From an uncultured Pelagibacteraceae bacterium (GTDB taxonomy: Bacteria; Pseudomonadota; Alphaproteobacteria; Pelagibacterales; Pelagibacteraceae), in contig CACPFY010000008.1 in the NCBI GenBank assembly GCA_902633335.1, positions 1 through 56,651 on the forward strand: a stretch of DNA of 56,651 bases, read 5' to 3'. Every line of letters starts with the position of its first letter. Within the stretch, counting starts at the first letter, position 1. A program made the position numbers and the translations under genes. Under the pieces are notes generated by a model. That model was not told the DNA's origin. It ran no database searches and saw only the letters and a program-made list of their open reading frames with translations. Below are positions 26,873 to 35,361 of this stretch, one piece after another.

Positions 26873-28372
26873 CTATTTTTTTTTAAAATAACTATTATAT
26901 ATTTGCCAAAAAACAATAAACAAAATAGTTATCATAATACATAACGTTAATGGCCTATCCCAAAGAAACGCCCATGATCCATCACTTATCAGTAATGATC
27001 TCCTCAGGTTTTCTTCCATCAAACCTCCTAATACAAACGCTAATATTAAAGGTGGCATAGGAAATTCGTATAAGCGTAAAATTGTTGCTACAACAGCTAT
27101 TCCTATCATTAAATAAATATCAAAATTGTTAAAAGACATTAAATAAATGCCAGTAACTGAAAAAAATAGAATAAGAGGAATTAAAAAAGCTCTTGGAACT
27201 GCTAAAATTCTAGCTATGTATGGAATAAGAGGTAAGTTTAGAATTAATAAAATTACCATTCCGATATACATTGACATTATTACAGACCAAAAAATTTCAG
27301 GATTGGTTTGATAAAGTCTTGGTCCAGGCTGTATACCAAAACCTAGTAATGCTCCTAGCATAACAGCAGTGGTACCACTGCCAGGAATACCAAGTGTTAA
27401 TAAAGGAACAAAAGAACCAGAGCAAGCTGCGTTATTTGCAGTCTCTGGTGCAGATAAACCGTTGACACTACCTTTTCCAAATTTCTGTTTCTCTTCATCT
27501 TTAACGAAATTTCTTTCCATTCCATAGGCTAAAAAAGAAGCAATAGTCGAACCAGCTCCTGGTAATACACCTACAATGAAGCCGATTATTGAAGATCTAG
27601 GTATTGTTGTAACCATTTTTTTTGTTTCTTCTTTATCAAGTTTTATTGACCCAAGTTTTGATAATGAAATTTGTTTTGCAGCTTGTGTCGGGTCGCTTCC
27701 TTTAAAAATAATTGAAAGAGCCTCACTCATTGCAAATGTAGCCATAACTACAAGAACGAAACTTATACCATCTGCCAAATTCATATTATTAAAAACAAAT
27801 CTTGGTATATCCGATAAGGTATCTTGTCCAACTGAAGCTAACATTAGTCCCAGTACAACCATCATCATTGCTTTTAAAAAATGTCCTTTTGCAGAAAATG
27901 CTGATACTGCGGTTAAACCTAAAATCATTAGACCAAAATAATCTGGTGATCTAAAAGCTAAACTTACTTTTGATAAACTAGGTGCGGCAAATAATAAGAA
28001 AATTGCAGCGATCGTTCCTCCAGCAAAAGAACTATAAGCTGCGATCGCTAAAGCTTTACCAGCTTTTCCTTGTTGAGCCATTGGGTAACCATCAAAAGAT
28101 GTGGCTACAGTTCCTGGAATTCCGGGAGCGTTGATTAATATTGAAGATGTTGAACCACCAAAAACTGCACCGTAATAAACTCCCGCCATCAAAATTAATC
28201 CGGTTGAAGGTTCAAAACCATAAGTGATCGGTATCATTAAAGCTATTGCTGTCATCGGTCCCAATCCCGGAAGCATTCCAATTATAGTTCCAGCAAAACA
28301 CCCTATCATCACCATAATGATATTTTTTATTGATAGCGCGGTATTTAAACCGATAAGAATTCCTTCAATCAT
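26873..28372 (-). CDS. tctA: Tripartite tricarboxylate transporter permease TctA
   Basis: A 499-residue large permease with about eleven to twelve membrane segments. The diagnostic loop GTIIGMLPGLGPMTAIALMIPITYGFEP lies near residue 28, then GVYYGAVFGGSTSSILINAPGIPGT and the second-half counterpart GVLPGAGSTIASFLAYGMERN. Tct systems use an ion gradient to take up di- and tricarboxylates presented by a periplasmic TctC. The start overlaps the tctB stop (4 bases). Third gene of tctCBA; it ends 5 bases from the convergent DoxX gene. Confidence 0.93.
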   Translation of the reverse strand: MIEGILIGLNTALSIKNIIMVMIGCFAGTIIGMLPGLGPMTAIALMIPITYGFEPSTGLILMAGVYYGAVFGGSTSSILINAPGIPGTVATSFDGYPMAQQGKAGKALAIAAYSSFAGGTIAAIFLLFAAPSLSKVSLAFRSPDYFGLMILGLTAVSAFSAKGHFLKAMMMVVLGLMLASVGQDTLSDIPRFVFNNMNLADGISFVLVVMATFAMSEALSIIFKGSDPTQAAKQISLSKLGSIKLDKEETKKMVTTIPRSSIIGFIVGVLPGAGSTIASFLAYGMERNFVKDEEKQKFGKGSVNGLSAPETANNAACSGSFVPLLTLGIPGSGTTAVMLGALLGFGIQPGPRLYQTNPEIFWSVIMSMYIGMVILLILNLPLIPYIARILAVPRAFLIPLILFFSVTGIYLMSFNNFDIYLMIGIAVVATILRLYEFPMPPLILAFVLGGLMEENLRRSLLISDGSWAFLWDRPLTLCIMITILFIVFWQIYNSYFKKK

Positions 28373-28839
28373 CCTATTATTCCTAAATATTTTAAAAGTG
28401 GGTCACGTAGATAAATGTCTAATAGGCCATGTAAAAGAAACATAAAAATAGCCACAAAAGGAAAGGAGAGTGCAAAAACCCAAAACCATCTTTTTTCGCC
28501 AAGTGTTATGTAAGACAGAACCAAAAAAATTGAGGTTGAAAGAAAATAACCTGCCTTCAAAATTGTAACTCCGTAAATGATCATTAAAACGACAAGTGTA
28601 ATTGTCCTTTTATAATCTAAGACTGAAAGATTAACATTTGCAGGTCTTTTCTCAGGTAAAGCAATATAGAGACCTGAAAAGAAAATTCCAGCGTAACCTA
28701 ACAAAATTGGAAAAGTTTTCGCATTAAAAGGAGCGTTTTCATCAAAGGCAAAAACTCTAATTTGATATGCGTGATATAAATAAAATCCTGAAAAAACAAA
28801 GAAGAGCAGTGAAATAATCTTAACTGGACTTATTTGCAC
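28369..28839 (-). CDS. tctB: Tripartite tricarboxylate transporter small permease TctB
   Basis: A 156-residue protein with four hydrophobic segments and the TctB pattern: an early FFVFSGFYLYHAYQIRVF, the conserved AKTFPILLGYAGIFFSGLYIA, and GAYFLSTSIFLVLSYITLGEKRW towards the end. It is the small membrane subunit that pairs with TctA. It lies between tctC and tctA with a short gap and a 4-base overlap. Confidence 0.88.
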   Translation of the reverse strand: MQISPVKIISLLFFVFSGFYLYHAYQIRVFAFDENAPFNAKTFPILLGYAGIFFSGLYIALPEKRPANVNLSVLDYKRTITLVVLMIIYGVTILKAGYFLSTSIFLVLSYITLGEKRWFWVFALSFPFVAIFMFLLHGLLDIYLRDPLLKYLGIIG

Positions 28840-28862
28840 TGCTCCTCCTAATTAGTAAGTAA

Positions 28863-29843
28863 TTAAATTACTCCAAGTTTTTTCATTAGAGCTGTCATTT
28901 CTTTAGTTTGTGTTTTTAAAAACTTCACAAACTTTTTGTCTGGGTTATAGATATTAACCCAAGCATTTCTTTTTCTAACAGCTTCCCATTCTGGAGTTTT
29001 TTGAACATCACCTAACATTTTTGCTATTTTCTTTTTATCTGCATTACTCATGTTTGGTGGACCAAAGAATCCTCTCCAGTTTACGAACTGAACATCAAAG
29101 CCTTGTTCTTTAAGCGTTGGTACTTCTGGAGCATCTGCAACTCTACTAGGTGCAGTGATACCAATTATTCTTACTTGGTCTCGTGCTCCCATTACTTCTC
29201 CCAAACCAGTTGAAAGAATTTGAGTTTCTCCTGAAAGTAAACCTGCTAATGCTTTTCCGCCAGCATCGTAAGGTACGTATACAACTTTATTTGGATCGGC
29301 TCCTGCTTCTTGGAAAGCTAAAGCACCAATCAAATGGTCCATGCTTCCTCTTACAGATCCACCAGCCATCTTAACAGATTTTGGATTAGATTTATAAGCA
29401 GCAACTACATCTTTAAAGTTTTTATACGGTGAATTTTTTGCAACAGCGATTGCACCATAGTCACCTATTACTCCAGCTATTGGTACAACATCTTTGTATG
29501 AAAGAACGCCACTACCACTCACGTAACCTTTGTGTCTTGTGATTGATCTTAATACTAAAGGTGTTGATTGAACTAATACTGTACCAGTAGGTTTAGTATT
29601 AATCATGAATGATAAAGCTTTACCTCCACCACCACCTGACATATTTTCAAATGACGCGCTCTTTAAGAAACCAGCTTTTGTAAGCGCTTCTCCAGTTCCT
29701 CTAGCAGTTCCATCCCAACCACCACCAGCTCCACCGCCAATTACAAAGTGTAATTTGTCAATAGCAAAACTAGTTGATGAGATTGAAGTTAAAAGAACGG
29801 TAGCAAATACAAGACTGATAAGTTTTTTAAATTTACTTAACAT
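28863..29843 (-). CDS. tctC: Tripartite tricarboxylate transporter substrate-binding protein TctC
   Basis: A 326-residue periplasmic binding protein of the Bug/TctC family. The signal peptide ends SSTSFA near residue 27. The mature protein has FVIGGGAGGGWDGTARGTGEAL, ASFENMSGGGGGKAL, YKSNPKSVKMAGGS, VYVPYDAGGKALAGLLSGE and the C-terminal WRGFFGPPNMS. The Gly-rich opening differs from the usual P-loop of the family but keeps its position. A good ribosome site (GGGGGAAAC) precedes the ATG. The ligand is probably a carboxylate, and the neighbouring CsiD/GlaH-type hydroxylase makes glutarate-like diacids worth testing (inference). Confidence 0.9.
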   Translation of the reverse strand: MLSKFKKLISLVFATVLLTSISSTSFAIDKLHFVIGGGAGGGWDGTARGTGEALTKAGFLKSASFENMSGGGGGKALSFMINTKPTGTVLVQSTPLVLRSITRHKGYVSGSGVLSYKDVVPIAGVIGDYGAIAVAKNSPYKNFKDVVAAYKSNPKSVKMAGGSVRGSMDHLIGALAFQEAGADPNKVVYVPYDAGGKALAGLLSGETQILSTGLGEVMGARDQVRIIGITAPSRVADAPEVPTLKEQGFDVQFVNWRGFFGPPNMSNADKKKIAKMLGDVQKTPEWEAVRKRNAWVNIYNPDKKFVKFLKTQTKEMTALMKKLGVI

Positions 29844-29874
29844 TTGTTTCCCCCATTGTTTGTTAATTATTATG

Positions 29875-29903
29875 ATTAAAAATAATTAATGAGTAAGAGT
29901 CAA
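29875..29903 (-). promoter_or_regulatory. Candidate promoter for tctCBA
   Basis: Minus strand TTGACT (-35, 29898-29903), 17-base spacer, TTTAAT (-10, 29875-29880), about 30 bases before the tctC start. It sits in the 66-base gap after the glaH-like gene and would let tctCBA be expressed separately from the Liv/Azl/dioxygenase transcript. Confidence 0.45.
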
Positions 29904-29909
29904 TATGAT

Positions 29910-30806
29910 TTAATGGAAAAAAGTTCCTCTAATTCTTAATAGTTCTCTAGATAACCCAGAATGCTCTTTGAAAGCTTTTCTCCCATGGAGCCAGAAATAA
30001 TTATTTGAAAAAATTGTAGAACCTACTGGTAAAGGAAAAACTATTTTGTTTTTGCTCTCTTCCAATGCATCAGATAATTTTTGTAAGAACAAACCTTGTT
30101 GCATATTTTTGGGCTCAGGAAATTGATCAATATAAGAAATAATAGGTTTACCTTTCTCATCATTAGAAAATACTGGGTGTTCAACTTTATAATCTACGTT
30201 TTTACTCTTGGGTGAACTCCAAATAAAATTTTGTCTACCTATTGGATCTTTGCTTAAGTCTTCTAAATATTCCCAGTCATCTAAGTGCAGTATCACACTT
30301 TCTCCTCCTGAAACATTTTGCTCCTCCATCTTAGTCATTATTAACCAGTCTGTTTTTTCTTTTACGTAGGTTCCATCTGTATGAAGATCTAAATTGTTAT
30401 ACGCTTTTCGTAAATACGAGTCGCGTTGATCTACATGTTTCACCTCAAATCTTGCGTAGTATTTTCCTGACATTGAATCAAAATTAGGATTGCCTACAAG
30501 ATAGGCTAAAGATGTTGATAGTTTAACTAAGAATTCTTTATCAAATTTATTATTTTTCATCTCAGGTTCAATAATTACTGTTCCTGAATTTCTATCACTA
30601 AGAATTTTATTAAGTTGTTTGCTTAATTCATTTTTAAATAATTCATCTAAACTTTTAGCAATGGTAAACCTTGTAAAAGGTTTATACTCTAATGATGTAA
30701 TGGAGTGTTTTTTAAATGGAAATACCAATCTATCTAGATCTGCTTCGGGTATTTTTATAACCTTTACTCTCTTAGAATTCTTATGATCTTCAATTTTTAA
30801 ACTCAT
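29910..30806 (-). CDS. glaH: CsiD/GlaH-family Fe(II)/2-oxoglutarate dioxygenase (probable glutarate 2-hydroxylase)
   Basis: A 298-residue protein that follows E. coli CsiD/GlaH along its whole length. TSLEYKPFTRFTIAKSLDEL, GNPNFDSMSGKYYARF, DSYLRKAYNNLDLHTDGTYV, SGGESVILHLDDWEYL, YIDQFPEPKNM, NNYFWLHGRKAF and SRELLRIRG all have obvious counterparts. The iron ligands are His142 and Asp144 in HTDGTYV and His274 in WLHGR; C-terminal arginines near 287-293 would hold 2-oxoglutarate. GlaH hydroxylates glutarate to L-2-hydroxyglutarate, giving succinate and CO2. The usual partner L-2-hydroxyglutarate oxidase is not in the window. The start overlaps azlD (ATGA), so it is coupled to a Liv-type importer and AzlCD. 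A relative acting on another diacid is possible. Confidence 0.85.
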   Translation of the reverse strand: MSLKIEDHKNSKRVKVIKIPEADLDRLVFPFKKHSITSLEYKPFTRFTIAKSLDELFKNELSKQLNKILSDRNSGTVIIEPEMKNNKFDKEFLVKLSTSLAYLVGNPNFDSMSGKYYARFEVKHVDQRDSYLRKAYNNLDLHTDGTYVKEKTDWLIMTKMEEQNVSGGESVILHLDDWEYLEDLSKDPIGRQNFIWSSPKSKNVDYKVEHPVFSNDEKGKPIISYIDQFPEPKNMQQGLFLQKLSDALEESKNKIVFPLPVGSTIFSNNYFWLHGRKAFKEHSGLSRELLRIRGTFFH

Positions 30807-31129
30807 ATACTTGTCAAAACAGATAAAAGTATAGCAGAAAATATTGTTGGTATAACCAAATTTTTCTTCATTATAATGAAAATAAATATACAGCTAATAA
30901 GGACTATCAAACGTATTATGATGTCGGCATCAGCTAATACTCCAGCAGGAAAAATTATAATTCTACCAAGCAAAGCTGCTAGAGTTGAGTAGGCAACTAG
31001 ATTAAACCAATCAAAAAGTTTTGAACTAGAATCAACTCTCTCTGAAGTTATTGCTCCTAAAAAACGTGATATAAACGTTGCAACAGATGTTGCAATTATT
31101 GCTAATATTATAATTTTATTTGGATCCAT
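30803..31129 (-). CDS. azlD: AzlD-family branched-chain amino acid transport protein
   Basis: A 108-residue membrane protein with about four short hydrophobic segments, the AzlD pattern: an N-terminal helix ending FISRFLGAI, then FDWFNLVAYSTLAALLGRIIIFP and a hydrophobic C-terminus. AzlD is the small subunit of AzlCD exporters for branched-chain amino acids and analogues. It overlaps azlC by 14 bases and the glaH-like gene by 4. Confidence 0.85.
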   Translation of the reverse strand: MDPNKIIILAIIATSVATFISRFLGAITSERVDSSSKLFDWFNLVAYSTLAALLGRIIIFPAGVLADADIIIRLIVLISCIFIFIIMKKNLVIPTIFSAILLSVLTSI

Positions 31130-31823
31130 CTCTCACTCCAAATAAATATGATATTGAGCCCGCTGTTAAACCGGCAAAAAGAATAGCCCACTCACTTGAA
31201 AATAAATAAAATACAGGTCCTAGTGTAGTTCCTAATATAATAGCTAAAGAAATTTTTAAGTTATTCATTGCTCCAATCATCATGCAAAAGAAATAAACAG
31301 GATTTACGATTGCTAACCCTATAATAATATCTTTGTTGAGATAGTCTGCTAAAGTAAAACCTATTAAAGTTGTTACAATTGCAGTGGTCCATGTTCCAAA
31401 GCCTATACCCATCCAAAAGTCAATTCTGTATTTCTGATCAATTTTTTTATAAGTGTCTTTAGCTATGAGCCAAGATGAGATTGCAAGAAAATGACATGAC
31501 AAATAATATTTCCATCTAGGTTGAGACTTATGTTTAAGTAAAGGGAAAAGAGATACGGTCATTGGGTATAGTCTGAAATTTACTAACCAAACAGCTATGA
31601 AAATATTAATTATTGATGCGCCAATTAATAAAGACTCGGCCATAACAAGTTGACCTGGTAGAGCATAAGTAAAAAAACTTGATGCAGCGCTTTGATGTAT
31701 GTTTAAACCTGCATCCTTTAGTAAAGCTCCAAGTGCAATAAAGCATGCAGCTAATGGTATCGCTGGACTTCTTACTCCGATTAATGATTTAAGTCCTTTA
31801 AAAAAAATTTTTGAATTTATCAT
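31116..31823 (-). CDS. azlC: AzlC-family branched-chain amino acid exporter, large subunit
   Basis: A 235-residue membrane protein of the AzlC family with about seven segments. It shows GLKSLIGVRSPAIPLAACFIALGALLKDAGL, QSAASSFFTYALPGQLVMAESLL and FRLYPMTVSLFPLL, close to the family's canonical order. AzlCD-type pairs export leucine, valine and related compounds. Placement directly behind a Liv-type importer (4-base overlap) is unusual, since importer and exporter would be made from one message. It may limit intracellular accumulation or exchange one amino acid for another (inference). Confidence 0.86.
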   Translation of the reverse strand: MINSKIFFKGLKSLIGVRSPAIPLAACFIALGALLKDAGLNIHQSAASSFFTYALPGQLVMAESLLIGASIINIFIAVWLVNFRLYPMTVSLFPLLKHKSQPRWKYYLSCHFLAISSWLIAKDTYKKIDQKYRIDFWMGIGFGTWTTAIVTTLIGFTLADYLNKDIIIGLAIVNPVYFFCMMIGAMNNLKISLAIILGTTLGPVFYLFSSEWAILFAGLTAGSISYLFGVRDGSK

Positions 31824-32605
31824 CCTCCGAGGAATAATCTGCCTACGTCAGGATTTTTTAAAAGATCATTGCCTTTGCCAGCAATCGCTGTTTGACCGGA
31901 AACTAAAACGTATCCTATGTCAGCAAATTCTAAACCTTTTTTAGCATTTTGTTCAACTAAAATAATTGTTTTCTTTTCTGTTTTTTGTAGATCCTCTAAA
32001 ATTTCAAACACCATACTTATATACTTAGGTTCTAAACCAATTGAAGGTTCATCAACAAGTAGCACCGAAGGTTTCATGACTAGAGCTCTAGAGATTTCTA
32101 ATAGTCTTCTTTCTCCGCCTGATAAAACTTTTGCAGGTTGATTTCTTCTATTTCTTAGTCTGTCATATTTTTGAAAAATTCTTTCAGCTTCTTCGTAAGC
32201 TTCGTCTTGTTTATCTTTAATATATCCTCCCATTAAAAGGTTTTCCTCCACTGTCATGTCAGGGAAAACAGAATTATCCTGCAAAATATACGCAATACCA
32301 ACTTTACTTAATTTTTCTGCAGGAGTAAGCTTAGTAATTTCATTGCCTTCTAGTTCAATCTTTCCATCAAAGATATTTGTGAAACCATATATAGAGTGAA
32401 GAATTGTAGATTTTCCCGCACCGTTTGGTCCAATTAAGCATAACGATTGAGCTTTACTCACTGTTAAATCAAATTTATGAAGAATTTCCATCTTTCCGTA
32501 ACCTGCGTTAAGCCCTCTTATTGTTAAATGAACATCGTTAGGAGAAAGTTTATTTAATTCTTCTAACCCTGGAGCCTTTCCTAAAACATCATATTGATTA
32601 GCCAT
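31820..32605 (-). CDS. LivF-type ABC transporter ATP-binding protein (second system)
   Basis: A 261-residue ABC ATPase of the LivF class: Walker A GPNGAGKSTILH near residue 55, signature VLSGGERRLLEISRAL, Walker B VLLVDEPSIGLEP. It has a roughly 25-residue N-terminal extension (KAPGLEELNKLSPNDVH) compared with the first LivF copy, and the PEGRR-type motif is replaced by YILQDNSVFP. It overlaps azlC by 4 bases and shares base 32605 with the LivG-type gene stop. It probably drives uptake of an amino acid or amide-like compound. Confidence 0.9.
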   Translation of the reverse strand: MANQYDVLGKAPGLEELNKLSPNDVHLTIRGLNAGYGKMEILHKFDLTVSKAQSLCLIGPNGAGKSTILHSIYGFTNIFDGKIELEGNEITKLTPAEKLSKVGIAYILQDNSVFPDMTVEENLLMGGYIKDKQDEAYEEAERIFQKYDRLRNRRNQPAKVLSGGERRLLEISRALVMKPSVLLVDEPSIGLEPKYISMVFEILEDLQKTEKKTIILVEQNAKKGLEFADIGYVLVSGQTAIAGKGNDLLKNPDVGRLFLGG

Positions 32606-33339
32606 TACTGTGCTCCTAAATAAGCATCAACAACTCGCTTATCATTTTTAATTTGATCTGGTGAACCTTCTGCTAACATTTTTCCATGTGCTAGACAGAA
32701 TATTTTTTGAGCTAAGCTCATTATGACTCTCATATTATGTTCAATAACTAATAACGTAATTCCATAATCTTTGTTTATTTTAATTAACCTATCAATAATT
32801 CCATTAATTAACGTTGGATTTATTCCTGCCGTTGGTTCATCTAATAAAAGCATTTTCGGCTCATTCATTAATGCCATAGCTAATTCTAATAATTTTTGCT
32901 GTCCAAATGATAAATCTCCTGCTCTTAAATTTCTTTTCTGATATAGGCCAACAAAGTTAAGAAGGTTTTCCGCTTTTTCAGTCAACTCTAAAGGCACTTT
33001 TGCAAATATAAATCCGGAGTCACTAGCTTTATGGCTAATAAGCATATTTTCTACGCAATTAAGTTTCGAATAAATTCGTGTTTGTTGAAAAGTTCTTAAT
33101 AAGCCTAGTTTTGCTACTGCTGGTACAGGCATTTCAGAAACCTCGGTATTATCAAAGATAATAGATCCTTGATCTATTGGGTGAGTTCCTACAATCGAAT
33201 TAAATAAAGTTGTTTTACCAGAACCGTTTGGTCCTATTAAACCAACTATTGATCCCTGCTCTACTGAAACAGAAATGTCAACGTTGGCTTGGACACCGCC
33301 AAAAGATTTGCTTACATTTTTTACTTCTAAAATACTCAT
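32605..33339 (-). CDS. LivG-type ABC transporter ATP-binding protein (second system)
   Basis: A 244-residue ABC ATPase of the LivG class: Walker A GPNGSGKTTLFN near residue 37, TFQQTRIYSKLNCVENMLIS, a signature AGDLSFGQQKLLELAMAL, Walker B LLLDEPTAGINP, and C-terminal DAYLGAQ. It partners the LivF-type gene that follows. The start overlaps the LivM-type stop (ATGA). Confidence 0.9.
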   Translation of the reverse strand: MSILEVKNVSKSFGGVQANVDISVSVEQGSIVGLIGPNGSGKTTLFNSIVGTHPIDQGSIIFDNTEVSEMPVPAVAKLGLLRTFQQTRIYSKLNCVENMLISHKASDSGFIFAKVPLELTEKAENLLNFVGLYQKRNLRAGDLSFGQQKLLELAMALMNEPKMLLLDEPTAGINPTLINGIIDRLIKINKDYGITLLVIEHNMRVIMSLAQKIFCLAHGKMLAEGSPDQIKNDKRVVDAYLGAQ

Positions 33340-34400
33340 TTTAATTCCACCTGCGCTTTACGATCTTTTTCATCAATTACTTCACCAAATCTTTCAGGAT
33401 ATTTTTCTCTTAACCAACCCATTAGTCCCTCAGGGAAATAAATTACAATTACTACAATTAAAACTCCTAGAGCAACGTATTGCCAACCTAAGATTAAAGT
33501 CCAGAAACCCTCTTTTAAAAAATGGAATAAGGTTGCACCAATAACCGGTCCCCATAAAGTTCCTTTACCTCCTAGAATTGCCATTAAGACCATGAACACT
33601 CCCATTTCTCTTCCATCAAAAGCAACATCTGTTGAGTCTATGTAACCGATTAGTCCACCCATTATTCCTCCAGCAAGACCAGCAAAAAAAGCGGACACCA
33701 TCCATCCTACAATTTTATATTTCATTGTTTGAATACCCATCGCTTCAGCCTTATCTTCATTGTCTCTTATTGCATTTAAAATTAATTTGAATCTAGATCC
33801 ATAAATCCATTTGATAAAAACAAATGTACCAATTAATAAGACAAAACTTAAAAAATAGAAAAAATCTCCTCTAGCTCCAGGATCAACTATATCTTTTGGG
33901 AACGGCGGTGTAGTAAAGCCCTGGCCTGCTCCAATGATTTCAATCCCTCCAGCAATTTCACCTGCGGCAATACCTAAGCCTAAAGTACAAATAGCAAAAT
34001 AATGGCCTCTTAATCCTAAAATTGCGTAACCAATAGCGCCTGCAATAATAGTCGGAACTAACGCAGCAACTAATAAACCAACGCCCATACCTTGAAAATA
34101 TTGAGATGTAGTGTGTACAAATGTTTTCTCACCACCGCTTTCCGTCCATTCAGCTAATGGAAAAAACATTCCAACTTGAACCGATGCAGTTAGATACATT
34201 CCAAGACCATAAAAAAGAATGTTTCCAAAAGTATTATAACCCATTTCTCCACCTTGCAGATTCCATGTCATAGCTAATACTATTAAAACACAAAGTATTG
34301 TAAGCTGAACTTTAAAACCTGGGAATAAAAATGGAGCAGCTAGTCCTAAGATTATTAAGCCGGAGTATAAAATTAAATCTTTTTGTTTCACATTGTCCAT
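33336..34400 (-). CDS. LivM-type ABC transporter permease (second system)
   Basis: A 354-residue permease with about ten membrane segments. TWNLQGGEMGYNTFGNILFYGLGMYLTA replaces the canonical LivM core, then YAILGLRGHYFAICTLGLGIAAGEIAGG and the ATPase-contact loop LILNAIRDNEDKAEAMGIQTMKYK. It is shorter at the N-terminus than the livM at 22392-23666. It directly follows the LivH-type gene and overlaps the LivG-type gene. Confidence 0.9.
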   Translation of the reverse strand: MDNVKQKDLILYSGLIILGLAAPFLFPGFKVQLTILCVLIVLAMTWNLQGGEMGYNTFGNILFYGLGMYLTASVQVGMFFPLAEWTESGGEKTFVHTTSQYFQGMGVGLLVAALVPTIIAGAIGYAILGLRGHYFAICTLGLGIAAGEIAGGIEIIGAGQGFTTPPFPKDIVDPGARGDFFYFLSFVLLIGTFVFIKWIYGSRFKLILNAIRDNEDKAEAMGIQTMKYKIVGWMVSAFFAGLAGGIMGGLIGYIDSTDVAFDGREMGVFMVLMAILGGKGTLWGPVIGATLFHFLKEGFWTLILGWQYVALGVLIVVIVIYFPEGLMGWLREKYPERFGEVIDEKDRKAQVELK

Positions 34401-35294
34401 TTATTTCAAATACTCCCTTTTCTTTGAAAGTTTAAATCTTCTATAAACTAATATGAAAACTAGCAGCATAAACACTGCTCCAATTCTAAATTCTGTTCCT
34501 AAAATATAATCTGCAAATTCCTCAAAAAGTCCTAAACCCATTCCAGAAATTGCTACCGCAGGTAAATTTCCAAGACCTGCAACAATTACTATCATAAAAG
34601 ATCTAACCGTATAAGGAAGGCCTACGTAAGGGTGCAGGGTAAGTGTAATTGCAATTAAAGCACCAGCAATTCCACATAATGCTGCGTTTATACCAAAAGT
34701 TGCGGCATAAACTTTTTCTGTATCAACACCTAAAATTTTTGCAGCTCTAGCATTTTGTGCTGTGGCTCTTATAGCTCGTCCAAGTCTAGATTTTTTCATA
34801 TATATTACTAAAGCGATTGCATACAAAATACTTACTACTGCAGAGAAAATTTTTGAGTTAGGTAATGTTACTGAATTATCAAAAAGCATTGTTGTTCCGT
34901 ACTCTGATTGAGCAACAACAACATCTGCGCCAAAAATAAAATTCATTAATTGTTGAAATATAATAGCGATACCAAAGGTTGCTAAAATTGAGATAAATAA
35001 ATCGCGATCTACGACTTTATTAATAACTAATTTATATAGTGCCCATCCAACAAAAAACATTATAATTGGTGAAACAATAACTCCCCACGCTGGGTGAATT
35101 CCAGCAAGATACATTGTATAAGCAATATATCCTCCAAGAATTACTAGGTCTCCTTGTGCAATATTTATTATATTCATTACCCCCCATTGAAGAGCCATAC
35201 CATAGGCAATTAAAGCAAATAAAATACCTAGAAGAATTCCGTCCAAAGAAGCCTGGACCATAAGGATTGGAGCTTTAAAAATAAGAAAGTCCAT
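34401..35294 (-). CDS. LivH-type ABC transporter permease (second system)
   Basis: A 297-residue permease: ASLDGILLGILFALIAYGMALQWGVMNIINIAQGD is a LivH-class opening with IAQGD in place of FAHGD. Then come LVINKVVDRDLFISILATFGIAIIFQQL and the loop GRAIRATAQNARAAKILGVDTEKV. The IAQGD form is common in urea/amide and other non-classical Liv systems, so the ligand may not be a branched-chain amino acid. The gene starts after an intra-operon hairpin that follows the binding-protein gene. Confidence 0.9.
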   Translation of the reverse strand: MDFLIFKAPILMVQASLDGILLGILFALIAYGMALQWGVMNIINIAQGDLVILGGYIAYTMYLAGIHPAWGVIVSPIIMFFVGWALYKLVINKVVDRDLFISILATFGIAIIFQQLMNFIFGADVVVAQSEYGTTMLFDNSVTLPNSKIFSAVVSILYAIALVIYMKKSRLGRAIRATAQNARAAKILGVDTEKVYAATFGINAALCGIAGALIAITLTLHPYVGLPYTVRSFMIVIVAGLGNLPAVAISGMGLGLFEEFADYILGTEFRIGAVFMLLVFILVYRRFKLSKKREYLK

Positions 35295-35311
35295 AAAAAC
35301 CTAAAACTTAT

Positions 35312-35346
35312 AAAAGAAATGCCCCCTAAATACTAGGGGGCATTTC
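35312..35346 (-). terminator. Hairpin terminator/attenuator between binding-protein and permease genes
   Basis: Minus strand AAATGCCCCC, 9-base loop, GGGGGCATTT, then TTTCTTTTAT: a strong stem with a moderate T tract. It lies between the second binding-protein gene and its LivH-type permease gene. Partial termination here would make more binding protein than permease. Confidence 0.85.
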
Positions 35347-35361
35347 AAATCTAATTAGATA

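Noticed and set aside
27576-27941. A 121-codon open frame on the plus strand within tctA
   Set aside because: It is an antisense shadow of a well-conserved permease; no ribosome site and low-complexity composition.
29910-30806. Dioxygenase first considered as TauD or gamma-butyrobetaine hydroxylase
   Set aside because: Residue-by-residue similarity to CsiD/GlaH (YLRKAYNNLDLHTDGTYV, SGGESVILHLDDW, YIDQF, RELLRIRG) is much closer than to TauD-type enzymes.
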